Positions 36,701-50,300 of a stretch of DNA of 64,000 nucleotides are shown in pieces. The notes beneath the pieces were generated by a model. It saw nothing but the letters and a program-made list of their open reading frames with translations, was not told the DNA's origin and did not search any database. This stretch comes from Callaeas wilsoni (lineage: Eukaryota; Chordata; Aves; Passeriformes; Callaeidae), in contig VWPU01001277.1 in NCBI GenBank assembly GCA_013398955.1, positions 36,964-100,963 on the forward strand. The letters run 5' to 3'. Within the stretch, counting starts at the first letter, position 1. Every line of letters begins with the position of its first letter. A program made the translations under genes and the position numbers.

Positions 36701-37315
36701 ACATTGAATTGGTTTATATATGGGGGTTTCAATTGTTCATAGGAAAACAAAATGTACTGGGGAGACTGAGGATATGTTGGGATACTCGGTGAATTCTAGA
36801 GATGGAGGTTCCACTCAGCAGAGCATCAGTGTGTTTAAAAAATCTCCTAAATTACAGCTTAGCAGCTGACTTTCTGATCTGGCTTTATGCTTGGAGTGTT
36901 TTTGTGCTTTGTTTTGTTTTTTCCTGTCTGAGTCAGTTCACTGTCTTACAGTAATATTATTAGACAACTCATTAAACATGGGACTGCACCACACAGACTC
37001 TGGTAATGCTGCACAGATACTTGCAGTTTGCATTTGAAATAGCCTTCTTTTAGAATGGAGCATAACTCAAACCTTGAACACTTTTAGTTTGACTAGACCT
37101 TGTGATTGAAGGATCAAAAGATTAAATCTCATCTGTCATTCTATGTATATGTGGGTGGAGAGGCATTCTGTCTATATGAAGAGCTGTTATGAGCTAGTTA
37201 CCTTGCATACAGTATTCGAGTATGGAAGGAGTAAGTGGCTTTCTGGTTGTAGAAGACAACAGTTGTTGGGGCACAGGCAAAATATATGCATCATTCTTTT
37301 CTTTCTTCTTTGTAG
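33709..37315. other. MYOM1: MYOM1 intron (3.6 kb)
   Basis: A CR1 3' end lies close to the upstream donor (from about 33740). The rest contains no recognisable gene or further named repeat. Confidence 0.7.
33740..33866 (+). mobile_element. CR1 LINE 3' end
   Basis: The stretch includes 'gggttggactagatgacctttgaaggtcccttccaaccc' and the end repeat 'attctgtgattctatgat', a textbook CR1 tail. It is well preserved and begins about 30 nt past a MYOM1 donor. Confidence 0.92.
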
Positions 37316-37452
37316 CTGTCCCACTTATCTCTGAGTTGGCAGTGGAAATCTTGGAAAAAGGAGAAGTGAGATTCTGGCTGCAAGCTGAAAAACTGTCTGG
37401 CAATGCAAAGGCCAACTTTGTATTTAATGATAAGGAGATTTTCAATGGAGAG
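37316..37452 (+). CDS. MYOM1: MYOM1 exon: first half of Ig domain My10
   Basis: Acceptor TTCTTTGTAG and donor GAGAG|GTGAGG bound 137 nt. It encodes VPLISELAVEILEKGEVRFW, then LQAEKLSGNAKANFVFNDKE. The B-strand Cys and the C-strand Trp are both absent, unusual even among muscle Ig domains. Window residues are 998-1043. The next intron (37453-38284, 0.8 kb) shows nothing notable. Confidence 0.94.
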
Positions 37453-38284
37453 GTGAGGTTTTTCACTGCTTACATGTGTTTGCATTTTCATGAGTATCAA
37501 TGAGGATTAGTGTCTCTATCTTCAGTATACTTCCAGCTAGTGCTCCACTCCGATGCACTTTCATGAGAAACAGCATATGTCATGGAAAGCATAATTAGAA
37601 AGATTTTGTCCACAGTTCTGAGCTCAAGATGAATTCTACTGGATGCATTTTATAAAGGGAAGTTTAATGTCTTCCTGCCACTTTTGTGAATACCACATGT
37701 TCTGTAAACTGTGGTCTTCAAGGAATCACTGCAATAGCCCAGACTCATCCTACCTCCTTCATCTATAGCCCTAGAATACCCTTGTTCTCACCTCTCTTTG
37801 TGGTTTGAAGGAATTTATTACATCACAGAAAAATTCCCAAGTGGTTGTTTCCAGCTGCAGAACTTGTTACTCCCAAAGACAGGACATGGCATGATTTTGT
37901 TGCAACACTGATATCAGAGAGAAGGCAGAGGTGGAGCATTCTAGACAGAACCTTATAAAATACAATCGCCCTCAAAGAAAACATTATTCTGAAGAGATGC
38001 AAATCGAAACCTTTCTAATGAAAAAGAACATAGTGCAACAGGCATGTCATGTGCTTCATGAACAGCATCAGTAAATAAACAGATTTATTTATTAGGTTGT
38101 ACATTTGGAGCTGGAGCTAGAGATAGTGAATGTAGAATAGGATAGGGATCTGAACAAATGGGAACCTGAATAAGTGGAAATCCAAATAAAGAAAACACAA
38201 TTTCTGCTAAAGAGACCACTATAACACTTCACAAATATTTTCTCTCTCTGATATGTATAAATTGTTACTTTATATTTCCTGAAG

Positions 38285-38429
38285 AAATATAAAATGAAGG
38301 TGGACCAGAAGACTGGCCTTGTTGAAATGATTATGGATAAACTTGAGGAAAAGGATGAAGGCACTTACACGTTCCAGCTGCAGGATGGAAAAGCAACCAA
38401 TCAATCTAGTCTTGTCCTCATTGGTGATG
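38285..38429 (+). CDS. MYOM1: MYOM1 exon: second half of Ig domain My10
   Basis: Acceptor TATTTCCTGAAG and donor GATG|GTAGGT bound 145 nt. It encodes KYKMKVDQKTGLVEMIMDKL, then EEKDEGTYTFQLQDGKATNQ. The F-strand reads DEGTYTF, without Cys. Window residues are 1044-1091. The next intron (38430-39039, 0.6 kb) shows nothing notable. Confidence 0.94.
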
Positions 38430-39039
38430 GTAGGTTAATCTGTATTATGCAGTGGGCTGGCAAAATTATATCGAGGTTACCTCAGTTCTCATCTTCACTT
38501 TTCACCTTTTCACCGTTTTCAACCCCAATAGACATTCCAGTTGTTTTACGTCACAGTTTTGCCTGCATCCTACAGGACAGGGCATGTGTGTGAACTGAAT
38601 TTTTTAAAGTGATGGACGGAAGGGCAATTTTTACAGAAATGTAAAATACTGCAGCATATCGTGATTTGCTTTCCTATGGGTGGAATGAAAATTTCCCATA
38701 TAAAAAGCCCATTCAGCTGGGAACAAGTAGCTGCACCTGTTAGAGCTCAAGCAGCTGCTGACTCTGCTGCCTCTCATTTGCCTTCTTACCAGGAGCTGTG
38801 TGATTGGGGATTGCACATCATCAGACAGGAGACATTAAACTCCTAATGATTGCAAGCAGCTAGGAAAGTTGAGTTACCCATAATCAGCTTCTGATGCTCT
38901 GCAATGTTCAGTGAAAACCTGATCCTATGGCCAGATTCTCACTGACCCTCAAGGAACAGAGTTAGACCGAACTGTTACAGTGACATACAAACGGCACATG
39001 AAGTTTAACCTTGTATTTCTCGCTGGTTTCAATTCCTAG

Positions 39040-39099
39040 TATTCAAGAAGCTACGGGATGAAGCAGATTTCCAGAGAAAAGAGTGGCACAGAAAACAAG
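39040..39099 (+). CDS. MYOM1: MYOM1 small exon: helical linker My10-My11
   Basis: A 60-nt exon, phase 1 at both ends, bounded by AATTCCTAG and CAAG|GTGATA. It encodes VFKKLRDEADFQRKEWHRKQ, a clear charged helix. Window residues are 1092-1111. Confidence 0.93.
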
Positions 39100-39353
39100 G
39101 TGATAATATGAATATTTATAAGAACGACATATGTGTTAGTCCGTTAAGAGTTTGCTTATATTCATATATGTTAATTTGAAATACATGGGGTTTGTTGTGT
39201 TACATGGTTACTTCTGAAGCAGAAATAGTAAAAATAAAATCACATTAAAATATAACAGTATTCTTGTCAAGTAAAACACATCTGTCTTTCATTTTGCATC
39301 ATGAATGTGACCATTGATGTGACCTTTAAAAATATACCTGTGATTTCAAACAG

Positions 39354-39421
39354 GTCCTCATTTCGTGGATAAACTGGGATGGGAAGTTACCGATGAGTGT
39401 AATGTGATGTTGAAATGTAAG
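39354..39421 (+). CDS. MYOM1: MYOM1 exon: first part of Ig domain My11
   Basis: Acceptor TTTCAAACAG and donor GTAAG|GTAAGG bound 68 nt. It encodes GPHFVDKLGWEVTDECN, then VMLKCK, with the B-strand Cys. Window residues are 1112-1134. The next intron (39422-40004, 0.6 kb) shows nothing notable. Confidence 0.94.
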
Positions 39422-40004
39422 GTAAGGGGCAAGGAAAACCCTGAATACAGTGTTCAGAGTACACTGGCCTACCACTACCTAGATGGTGAGGATGGAAAGG
39501 GCCTAAAGACATGCCCTTTGCTTTTGTTCTCCCAGCTGCAGGCTGAACAGTGACAGAGCCTCTGAAGGTTAATCCTGCTGAGGCAATAGCTCATTGCATG
39601 TAACAAAATATGTTGGAAAATAGCTTGAATTTGTTTATTCAGATCTATCAGCCACCCACTCACAGAAAGGCACCTGAAAAAGAATGACAAATCTTTGTAA
39701 ATCCAGGGATTTACTCATTTTTGGCCTGTTTATACATGTAGAAATTCCCTGGGCAAGATCAACTCATTCCCTGGTCTCCTTTTCTCTCTGTTTGCATCCT
39801 CGTTGTTTTCCCTCTTGCATCCCTTATTTTAAAATGGAGGCCTGCAGTAACTCACTGCAATCAGGTTGTAAAGCTTGCTTGTAAAGTTCTTCTGTGAGAG
39901 ACATGAACATGCTAACCCACGGAACAAGCTAACCCAAGCTACGACACCGAGCTCCCCTGCTAAGATGAAGAGAATAATTGTGATGTGGTTTTCATCCATC
40001 TTAG

Positions 40005-40118
40005 GTGGCTAATATTAAGAAGGAAACACACATTGTGTGGTACAAAGATGACAGGGAGATAATGGTAGATGAAGAACATGACTTTAAGGATGGCGTGTGT
40101 ACTCTGCTGATATCAGAG
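40005..40118 (+). CDS. MYOM1: MYOM1 exon: middle of Ig domain My11
   Basis: Acceptor TCCATCTTAG and donor CAGAG|GTGAGT bound 114 nt, phase 0 at both ends. It encodes VANIKKETHIVWYKDDREIM, then VDEEHDFKDGVCTLLISE, the C to E strands with the conserved Trp. Window residues are 1135-1172. The next intron (40119-40685) has a Pro/Gly-coding, G-rich part after about 40430. Confidence 0.95.
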
Positions 40119-40685
40119 GTGAGTGACTGTCTTCATTAGCCCTCAGCTGAAATTAGTGTTCGCATGAATTATATGATCTAATCTGGTGATCCAGCAGAAC
40201 AATTGAAAAAAGGAAGTGGGTTTTAAAAATGGAAAAGCTCACAAGGCGTCTGTGTTTTTGCTAAAGCAAATGTCTGTCTGTAACTGCTTGTTCAGATTTT
40301 CAGGAAATGATGACAGAAGAGATAATAAGCTTGTCACTTCCTTTGCATGTCAATTTAGCAACAGATTGAGACCACATTTCCATTCTGAATAGCATTTGGA
40401 AAGTGCTTGTCACTCAGGCTTCCAGAGTCACCAGAGGGGTCTGGTTCATACCCAGCCTTGCAGCAGATTTGGGGCAGGACAAGGTCCTGCATACCAGGAC
40501 CTCCTGCCAAAACCCATCCCACCACCCCAGCCAGGAGTAGGGGGGCTGGGGGGCACCAGGGCAGCCCCAGGCATTGGGTACTTCCCTGGGGACAGGAACA
40601 GGATATCGGCTGGGTTCACAAGAAAAATCTAGATTTTTATACAATGCCTGTTCTGAAAACTGGTTTTATCGTTACAACATTGCAG

Positions 40686-40773
40686 TTTTCTAAGAAAGAT
40701 GCTGGCACTTATGAAGTCATACTGAAGGACGACAGAGGAAAGGACTCCAGTGAGCTAAAGCTCAAGGACACAG
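40686..40773 (+). CDS. MYOM1: MYOM1 exon: end of Ig domain My11
   Basis: Acceptor TTACAACATTGCAG and donor ACACAG|GTCAGA bound 88 nt. It encodes FSKKDAGTYEVILKDDRGKD, then SSELKLKDT. The F-strand reads DAGTYEV, without Cys. Window residues are 1173-1201. The frame is open upstream for 279 nt, but joining to the previous exon places the start at 40686. The next intron (40774-41503, 0.7 kb) has an A-rich tract near 41218-41262. Confidence 0.94.
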
Positions 40774-41217
40774 GTCAGAGTCTGGCTGCTGTCAGCCACA
40801 CCAGCAGATAGCCTGACTGAAGTGGGCTCAGGATAATACAGGCATCTGCACACGTTGCCTTCCTGTGGCTTTGTTCCTCATGCATACAAGATCATCTGAT
40901 TAGAAAAACCGAGATTTTTCAGTTCAAATAACATTTGAATACAGTTTATTGCATCTGGATTCCGTATAATTTTGGGAGCATACAGTGACTAGCACTAAGC
41001 AAAATGATAACAGATTTCCTCAGGGGGCCATCAATAAGCCTGCAAGTACGGAAAAAAAATTACAGAGCTAGGTAATTTTAAAAGATTTTTATTATATTTT
41101 GCCAATTACTTAGAAGCCTTTCCACTTACTGTGATTACTATATTCTTAACATTTCACTCCTATCCATTAGAATGTATATAGATGGGTTAACATTCTAGCT
41201 GAATAATGTCATTTACA

Positions 41218-41262
41218 AAAAAATAAAAAAACAAACAACAAAACAACAACAAAAAACCCATA
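41218..41262. repeat. A-rich low-complexity tract
   Basis: Alternating AAAC/AACA/AAAT units. No retroelement body could be recognised upstream of it. Confidence 0.6.
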
Positions 41263-41503
41263 GTTTTATTCAACTGCAGCAGTATTCATCAAGGCTGCAC
41301 TTAAATAAAGTCTGGAAACTGTAAAATTACAGGCTACATTTCTGCATTGCTCAGATTTCTAATTTGCTTGAAAAGGTAGCTTTTTCAAAGCTTGGTTTTT
41401 CAAACCTTCTGGGGACAATATTTCAGAGCCAGTACTTGTCCTGCTATTGACTGTACTCGAACTGCAGACACAGAGTCTTAGTCTCTGGATTTTATTTCCA
41501 CAG

Positions 41504-41542
41504 CTTTTGCAGATCTGATGAATGAAGTATGCAGAAGGATTG
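41504..41542 (+). CDS. MYOM1: MYOM1 small exon: helical linker My11-My12
   Basis: A 39-nt exon, phase 1 at both ends, bounded by TTTCCACAG and GATTG|GTAAGC. It encodes AFADLMNEVCRRI, an amphipathic helix. Window residues are 1202-1214. Confidence 0.92.
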
Positions 41543-41574
41543 GTAAGCACTTAATTCTTTTTTGGAATGAATGA

Positions 41575-43552
<1,978 letters not shown>

Positions 43553-43716
43553 TGATACCCAGATTAAGTTCACAGACCGAATGAGGACTGGTGTCACCGG
43601 GGAGCAGATCTGGTTGCAGATCAATGAGCCGACTCCACAGGACAAAGGCAGATACACAATGGAACTCTTTGATGGCAACACAACGCACAAAAAGACAGTG
43701 GATCTTTCTGGACAAG
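43553..43716 (+). CDS. MYOM1: MYOM1 exon: second half of Ig domain My12
   Basis: Acceptor GTACTTTTCAG and donor ACAAG|GTAGGC bound 164 nt. It encodes DTQIKFTDRMRTGVTGEQIW, then LQINEPTPQDKGRYTMELFD, ending KKTVDLSGQ. My12 packs next to My13 in the dimer structure known for this family. Window residues are 1250-1304. Confidence 0.95.
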
Positions 43717-43854
43717 GTAGGCCAATCCCTCTGCTAACATCATCGCTATGTGGGCAGTACGCTGTGGTAGCATAGGAGCATCTACAGCAGGATCTTGCTA
43801 CCTCCTGTCACCTTTTGGAGTCTGTGTGTGCACCCACCAGTCTGGCATTTTTTG

Positions 43855-44023
43855 TAGGGACTGTGTCAACCAAGCCTGGCAGACTTAAGAAGCATTTTTG
43901 GACAATACGCTCGGGTACACGATGTAACTCTTGGGGATGGTGTTTTGCGGGGTCAGGAGTTGGACTTGGTGATCCTTGTGGTTTCCTTCCAACTCAGCTT
44001 ACTCTGTGATTCTGTGATCCGTT
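43855..44023 (+). mobile_element. CR1 LINE 3' end (diverged)
   Basis: The order is 'agacttaagaagcatttttgga', 'ggagttggacttggtgatcc', 'ttccttccaactcag' and 'ctctgtgattctgtgat', matching a CR1 tail of a different subfamily from the copy at 33740. Confidence 0.8.
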
Positions 44024-45192
44024 CTCCCCAGCCTATGCCATTTGTTTTCCCCAGCCTATGCTCTCAGGTAATAAAATACAAACCGCTTTTACCTATTCCA
44101 AATACCCACTTATAGTCTGCCTACTGAGATGCCAGCCCAGTTTCTGAGCAATTTTACAAAACCCCTTGTGTTACTGGCATTGATTGGCAGTTTTAAATAT
44201 GAGTTGTAGCACTGAATGCCTTCTGTGTGTCCCTCTTCCAAGGAATATTTGAAGGAAGAAGTGAGGGACAAGTTTGTTCTGATACTTTCCTACCGTATTT
44301 CTTTGATGGATGTAATAAAACTCCTTACTCTTCAGAGATGCCAAGACCTTTCATCAGCATGAGGAAGGACTGTTAGGGGAACAATTTGGATTGACTGTTG
44401 GAAGCTTTTACTCTGAGAGGCCTCTCAGATCCTAGAGAACAGATTAACTCCTTCCAAACTGTTGTGTCCATTCCCAGCTGTTCCCATCCCTAAAGCTTGA
44501 CTTTCTGTTTGCAAGCTCTGTGTAAGGGTGATAACATTTTGATCATCTCCATGCTGCTCCTTCTGTACTCTATCTCCGCTTTCTAGGAAAAGACACTTCT
44601 TCTTCCCTTTCAAAGCAGGACAGGTTGACCTCCCCCATGGTGGCAGCTTAGCCTGCATTTGCAAAGGAGACAACAATTTGTTGTTCACTTTGCTCACAGC
44701 CATCAGTGCGATGTTTCAAGCAGATGTGAAAAATGCTTGGAAAATCATCTCTCTTGTATTCCATAAACCCAGTGGTCTCTGAAGTGGGTGTGTGCAAGAT
44801 GACCCAGTGTGCTTCACTGAGGCAGCAGGAAGAAGATACAAGAACTGCACTCATATACATCTACTTAATCTATAAATAAATATACATATATTGGGAGTGC
44901 ATGTTCAAAATAATTTTAGGTAGGGATGTATAATATCAAAAGTTTGGGAGGTCACTGCCATAATCTCTTGTTCAGGTGCTGTATTGCGCATTTCTTCCTC
45001 TACTTTGTGAAATTACTTCAGCCTACTACTTTCTTGCTCTCTGTCTTAAAGACTGACTTCTAGAAGAAACAAAGTGTGTTTATGCATTAATATGTATATA
45101 TAATAGCTGCCATATACCAGATGGCCTTTATCAGTTGAACCATTCAGATTTTAGAGTTCGTACAATACACATGTATGAATCCATTTTAAATC

Positions 45193-45240
45193 TTACATTT
45201 TAAATTTATTACATTTTAAATTTATTTATTTATTTTATGT
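45193..45240. repeat. ATTTTAAATTTA low-complexity tract
   Basis: A 16-base unit, ttacattttaaattta, occurs twice in direct succession and is followed by TTTA repeats. Confidence 0.7.
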
Positions 45241-45293
45241 ATAAACTTGTGTGATGATTTCTCACTAAACCTACATTTTTCCTCTTTACAAAG

Positions 45294-45330
45294 CATTTGA
45301 TGAAGCCTTTGCTGAGTTCCAGAGACTAAA
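45294..45330 (+). CDS. MYOM1: MYOM1 small exon: helical linker My12-My13, part 1
   Basis: A 37-nt exon bounded by CTTTACAAAG and CTAAA|GTAAGT; phase 1 in, phase 2 out. It encodes AFDEAFAEFQRL, the start of a long helix leading to the dimerising domain My13. Window residues are 1305-1317. Confidence 0.9.
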
Positions 45331-45645
45331 GTAAGTATTATGCCACCTAAATACAGTAATGGCAGCCATAAAATAATAACAGTATTTGTTTGTTTTGTGC
45401 TGGAGATAACTATATCTTATGAAACAAGTCCTAGTCATACAGAAGCCCGTAGGAGTTTTGCATGTGATTTCTTTGGTGCAACTCTTACATAACAGTCAGG
45501 TAGCAAAGAAAAAGCTGTATTGCCAAGCAATGAGAAAGATTTTCCTTAATGGATTAAAGGCAGTTAAAAAGAGAATCTATTTTTCAATAACTCTAAGTAA
45601 ACCTTAACTGAAATTGGACTTTCCCTTTATTTCTTTCAACTCCAG

Positions 45646-45668
45646 GCAAGCTGCGATTGCAGAAAAAA
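45646..45668 (+). CDS. MYOM1: MYOM1 23-nt microexon: helical linker My12-My13, part 2
   Basis: Only 23 nt, bounded by TCAACTCCAG and AAAAAA|GTAAGT; phase 2 in, phase 1 out. It encodes KQAAIAEK (with shared split codons). Skipping it would shift the frame, so it must be constitutive in any full-length protein. Support comes from exact frame continuity and the continued helix pattern. Confidence 0.87.
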
Positions 45669-47233
45669 GTAAGTGGGCCTTCTTTGAAAATGGTTGCAAT
45701 AAACTGTTTATGAAGCTTTTCTTCCTCTCCAGGAAGGTTGTGAGTTGGGAGAGGGAGGGCATATATGCATGTGTATTTGCATGTGCTCATCCTAAAACGA
45801 GTTTGTCCTTACACCAAGGAGAAGTAAGTTACCCTTTGTTGATTTAACATTGGTGCACTTTGCAGCTAATCATATTATTCTTATGGGTTATGTTGATTTT
45901 TCTCATCTAAGCTCTTGTTTTCAATACCAGTCAGCCTTCTCTAAAAATTAACTTTATTGCTGGGATCTCGCATGCATGTTCTCTGCACAAAAGTCTCTTT
46001 GTTTTCAAAGATGGAGAAAATAATTTGGCTAGTCTTGAATGCTCTAAAATGCCAAATGACTGCATTACTTACAGAAATGGGTAAGAAAGCAACAGTAGCT
46101 TTTGAATTGCTTAAAATCTCCTCGTACTTTTGCCTGTGTGTCAATTCCAACAGAGCAACTAAAACAGATGTATTAGCTACTTAAGGAGTAAGTTATTAGA
46201 CTTCAACTTGAATTATTAAACTCATTATCCTCCCTACTTACAGAAGAAGCCATGGCAAAATGAATTGTTTCACCGCAAATGACTTTCAGACCTGCATAAA
46301 AATGAGGGCAGAACTGGCATTTGAAAAGTTATTTGAGAAAAATATGTAGAGAGGTAGAGCAGGGCTTGGATATGAACAGTAAGCCCTACAAGTCCCAGCT
46401 GAGACAGCACAAATGGGTCAGTGATTGCCCTGACCTTTAATTTTTGACCCTGGGCTATCCATAAGGTGCTGGCATGTTAACTGACATAACACAGTCCCTT
46501 TCCTGCTCTCCTAAGGCTGTTATCTCTGTGCTCCAGAGCACATCTTTGACAGAACACACTAGAGAGGAACATTCTGTACAGTCATTTCCTTCCTCTGCCA
46601 GGCTCCACCCAGACATGTAATGAACAAAATCCATATTCCAGGATAAGTGCACTAAAGCCGGCATGTGATTGGCTTATTTGTATGTGTCTAAGATTTCTAT
46701 GGGACTCTTGAGTTTAAAACTAGATCAGTCAGGTATCAGTCTCATTTACACATACTTAAACACAAGTGATGGAACTTCACTGTTGCCACTGAGGCTGAAG
46801 TCTGCCTTTGTATCTAGATTAAAAGCCAATCTCCAGCACTTTACCAGGCATCTTTCATTTCCCTTTGGACACCCAACGTTTTTAGCTTACTACAGTAAAA
46901 ATTTTGAGCACCAAATCTCAAAAATGTAAATCTTTTTCGTGCACTCAGAATTAAAACTGAATTGATGTCGAAGCCTGCAGGACACAGCACATGTACTTTA
47001 ATTCCTCTCTGTTAAGTGATTGACACCAACTATTAACACATCTTTTACTGTGAATTCAACATTTTTTAAAGTCCAAATGGTGTGCTAAAAATGCTGGATA
47101 GTTCTCTGCTAGCACAGATATCAGAGACAAGTTGTACTTAAATAAGACAAAAGGAAAGAACTAGAAGAGAAACAAAATCAGGCACACAGTTGATTTTGAG
47201 ACACTAAAGAAAATTACTCTTCTTTATTTCCAG
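45669..47233. other. MYOM1: MYOM1 intron (1.6 kb)
   Basis: No gene or named repeat is recognised. Confidence 0.65.
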
Positions 47234-47289
47234 ATCGTGCACGGGTACTTGGAGGTTTGCCCGATGTTGTCACCATCCAGGAGGGCAAG
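47234..47289 (+). CDS. MYOM1: MYOM1 exon: start of Ig domain My13
   Basis: A 56-nt exon bounded by TTTATTTCCAG and GCAAG|GTACAG. It encodes NRARVLGGLPDVVTIQEGK, the helix end and first Ig strand. Window residues are 1325-1343. Phase 1 in, phase 0 out. Confidence 0.93.
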
Positions 47290-47364
47290 GTACAGTAAAT
47301 TAACTGAAGCTTTACACAACATCCCAACAGCTTGAATGCCTTTCAATGATGGGAAAACATTCTC

Positions 47365-47382
47365 TTTTTTTTTTTTTTTTTT
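47365..47382. repeat. Poly(T) tract
   Basis: Eighteen consecutive T residues in an intron. Confidence 0.7.
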
Positions 47383-50300
47383 AAGATTCCATCTTTAAAA
47401 TCTGCTGCATTATTTATTCAACCCCTGCCTTCTGTACATAACGGACTTGCACAGATGGGTTTATGTATTCAGGGCAGTGTCTTTTCTTAAGAATTAGATA
47501 AAAGTGAGATGACAATGTGAGTTGGGACTAAAACTCCTTATATAACCAGCTCTTTAAAAATTCATGCACAGGTTTCACAGTTAGATTTTTTTTTTCTTGT
47601 AACAGGGCATCGGGAAAGTTTAATTCTTTTTTTCATATGGGAGCCAGTCATTCTGTGCCTTCTGCAGTTAACTTCCTTGCAATGTGGCATGGCAGTCACA
47701 CCTGTAGAGGCTGGGTTTTAAATGGTGTAAAAGTAGTAAACCACAATAACTCAATTCTCATCCAGCCAATAGGAGAAAAAATTCTCTATTTCATCAGGGT
47801 GAAGGAGAAGGAAGTCAAAATAAGTCACTGGTGTTATACTGGATTATATTAGGAGAGTTTAGCTGAAAGATTATGGTAAGGCATTCCCAGAGGAACATCA
47901 GTGCTTGAGCACAGAACAGATGACCCAGAAAGTCAGTTCTCAATTTCAGAAGCACACTGCTTCTACAACTTGCTGTTTAATAGTACTGAGACCAAGAAGT
48001 GCCTGCTCTTCACTTCCTGCTGCTCTGCCACGAGCCAGCTCCTCTTCACAGTGTGTTCGAACAGTGAAACAGGGCATGTGAATGTCACTGAAAACCTGTA
48101 ATGTGACAACTACAGTAAGGCAGCTTCCTGGCATTTCTGGCTTTATCTGGCAGTAGGTCAGCTGGGTTAAAAGAATTTGATTATAAGCTCAGCAGAAGTG
48201 TTAAGAATCTCAAGTCTTATTCTGAAACACTTGACAATGTGAGATATAGCCAACAGATAGTAGACTGCAGCAGTTCTGGGAAAATCAAGAATGTTGACAC
48301 TACAAAATAAAATTCTTTAACAGATTCAGCAGTTTGAGAAATGCTGTAAAGTAAGAAGCACTCATGTGAGCATTGTAACTGTAGATAGAAGACAAAGGAA
48401 CAGAACGAACTAGCAGATTCTCAGCTAATCAGTGCTTGGAGGAGTGATTCTCATAATGTTTTGGCAGGGTGTAAACTTGGGTGTAAACTATTACTAGTTT
48501 TAAGCTTTCAGCCAAAAGACAGTTGATATGAACTTGTGTATGAGTTCACTGAAGCAAAATGTGTAGTGTTTATAAAAAGAGTTTGTAAAAAATGAGTTGC
48601 AAAATCTTACCCAGACGCATGTTGTCCTTGACAGCAAGGACATTCATAACGTTTGAATACATGGCTGAAATACTCCCAGAACTCGAGACAAATATCCTTG
48701 ACCTTACGTTTTTTCATTCAGAGGAGGATCGTTTGGAGTAGGACAGAGAGTGATCAGGGAAAACAGAGCTGGTTTGGGTGGTGTTGGCTCATCTGTCTAT
48801 TGTTTGCATATATGCTGGAGAGAGGGGAATGCAGTTCTCTGTTGTGTAACTCATGCAAATTGCACAATCATCGAGGATTTTGTAAAACAGCAAATGAGGT
48901 AGCAGAGGTCTGGCAATTTCAAGTTTGATTGTGAATTCTAGTGCCACCATAACCACAGACTTATATGAGCAGATTGGTATCCCGAGACTGAACTTCTAAG
49001 CATATGCATATCTCAAATTTAAACTTAACATTGTGACTGTGATGCTATTTATTAGCTTCTTACATGTGAGCTGAAGGGTATGGGTGAGAACGAATGGACC
49101 AGTGTTTACCGAGTGTTAATCAAATAGCATTCCAGATGGCCTAAGAGGCTTCCACTGATAGACATAAATGCTCCTCAGCAGTGTGGTATAATTGGAAAAG
49201 GCTAAGTGTCAGTTCACATTAGGGAGGAATCTGACCTGACAGAGAATGCTAGCATAAGTTTTGTGTCCAGCTGGCCAACTTAACCTAAGTGGCTGTCTAA
49301 ATGAAGGCCTGTAAATGAGTGAAGAGGCTTAGGATTCCGACAGGCACTTTCAGACATAGAAGCAACATGTAACGCCCTTCTTCCCATCAACTTACTATTC
49401 TACCCTTCTGCCAGGGGTGTAGATCCTCACAGATAGGCTGGAAGAAGGGAGCAGATTTCTCTGACAGAGCTGCTTCAATGCACTCACCAAACTGTCCACG
49501 ACTGTGACTCTGTGCTAATATGAAAGAAGAATGGCAATACTTGAAATACAATGACACATTTCTCTCTGCCACCTGTACTACCCTACTCATGATAATCTGC
49601 AGTAAAAGGCAGAAGAGATAGTGAGGGGCACAAAGGGTCTGGACTAGCAGCTGCTGGTTGCTTCAAGTGGACATGCCTCAATGCCCTGGGCCTAGGAGTA
49701 TAGGGCACACTTTTTTACCATAATAAGGATTTCAGGTTGAACGCAGTATTATAATCAAGGGTTTCAGTAAGTCATAAATACATACATGAGCAAAGACAAT
49801 CTCTTGTCCAAAGAACAGAAATCCAAAACAGATAGGTGCAGTTACAGTGAATAATCATTTCTCCTTGGCTATGGAATTACCTTCCAGAAAACCAAAGATC
49901 TCACCATCTACATAGTGAATTATAAGACACATCTCTGCACATTAGTAGCTGGAAAATAAATAGAAAGAGTTGGGAACATCAAGAGAATCACTCACATCAA
50001 ACAGGAGATAGTGATGCAAGGTTAAGAAAAATGTAGCTATTTTAAGGAATTATTTAGAAGAAGAAAAGAATCATCACTGCTGCTTGAATCTCTTTGAATT
50101 ATGGAGTATGACACCACTTCAAACACCCCAGCTTTGAATGATGCCACTAATGGAGCTGTGCGGACATGGACATCAGCTCATTAGCACTGTGGTGGAGTGG
50201 CAGCTGGAGCCACTTGGATCTGATCTCTTGCTTGCTTGAGAATCAGAAGACAATAATGAAATACTGAGCACCTGAAGGGATTCATATTCACTGCCTGGCT

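Larger units (their letters stand above)
43717..45293. other. MYOM1: MYOM1 intron (1.6 kb) with a CR1 3' end
   Basis: A CR1-like fragment lies at about 43855-44023, and ATTTTAAATTT-type low complexity at 45193-45240. Otherwise nothing is recognised. Confidence 0.7.
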
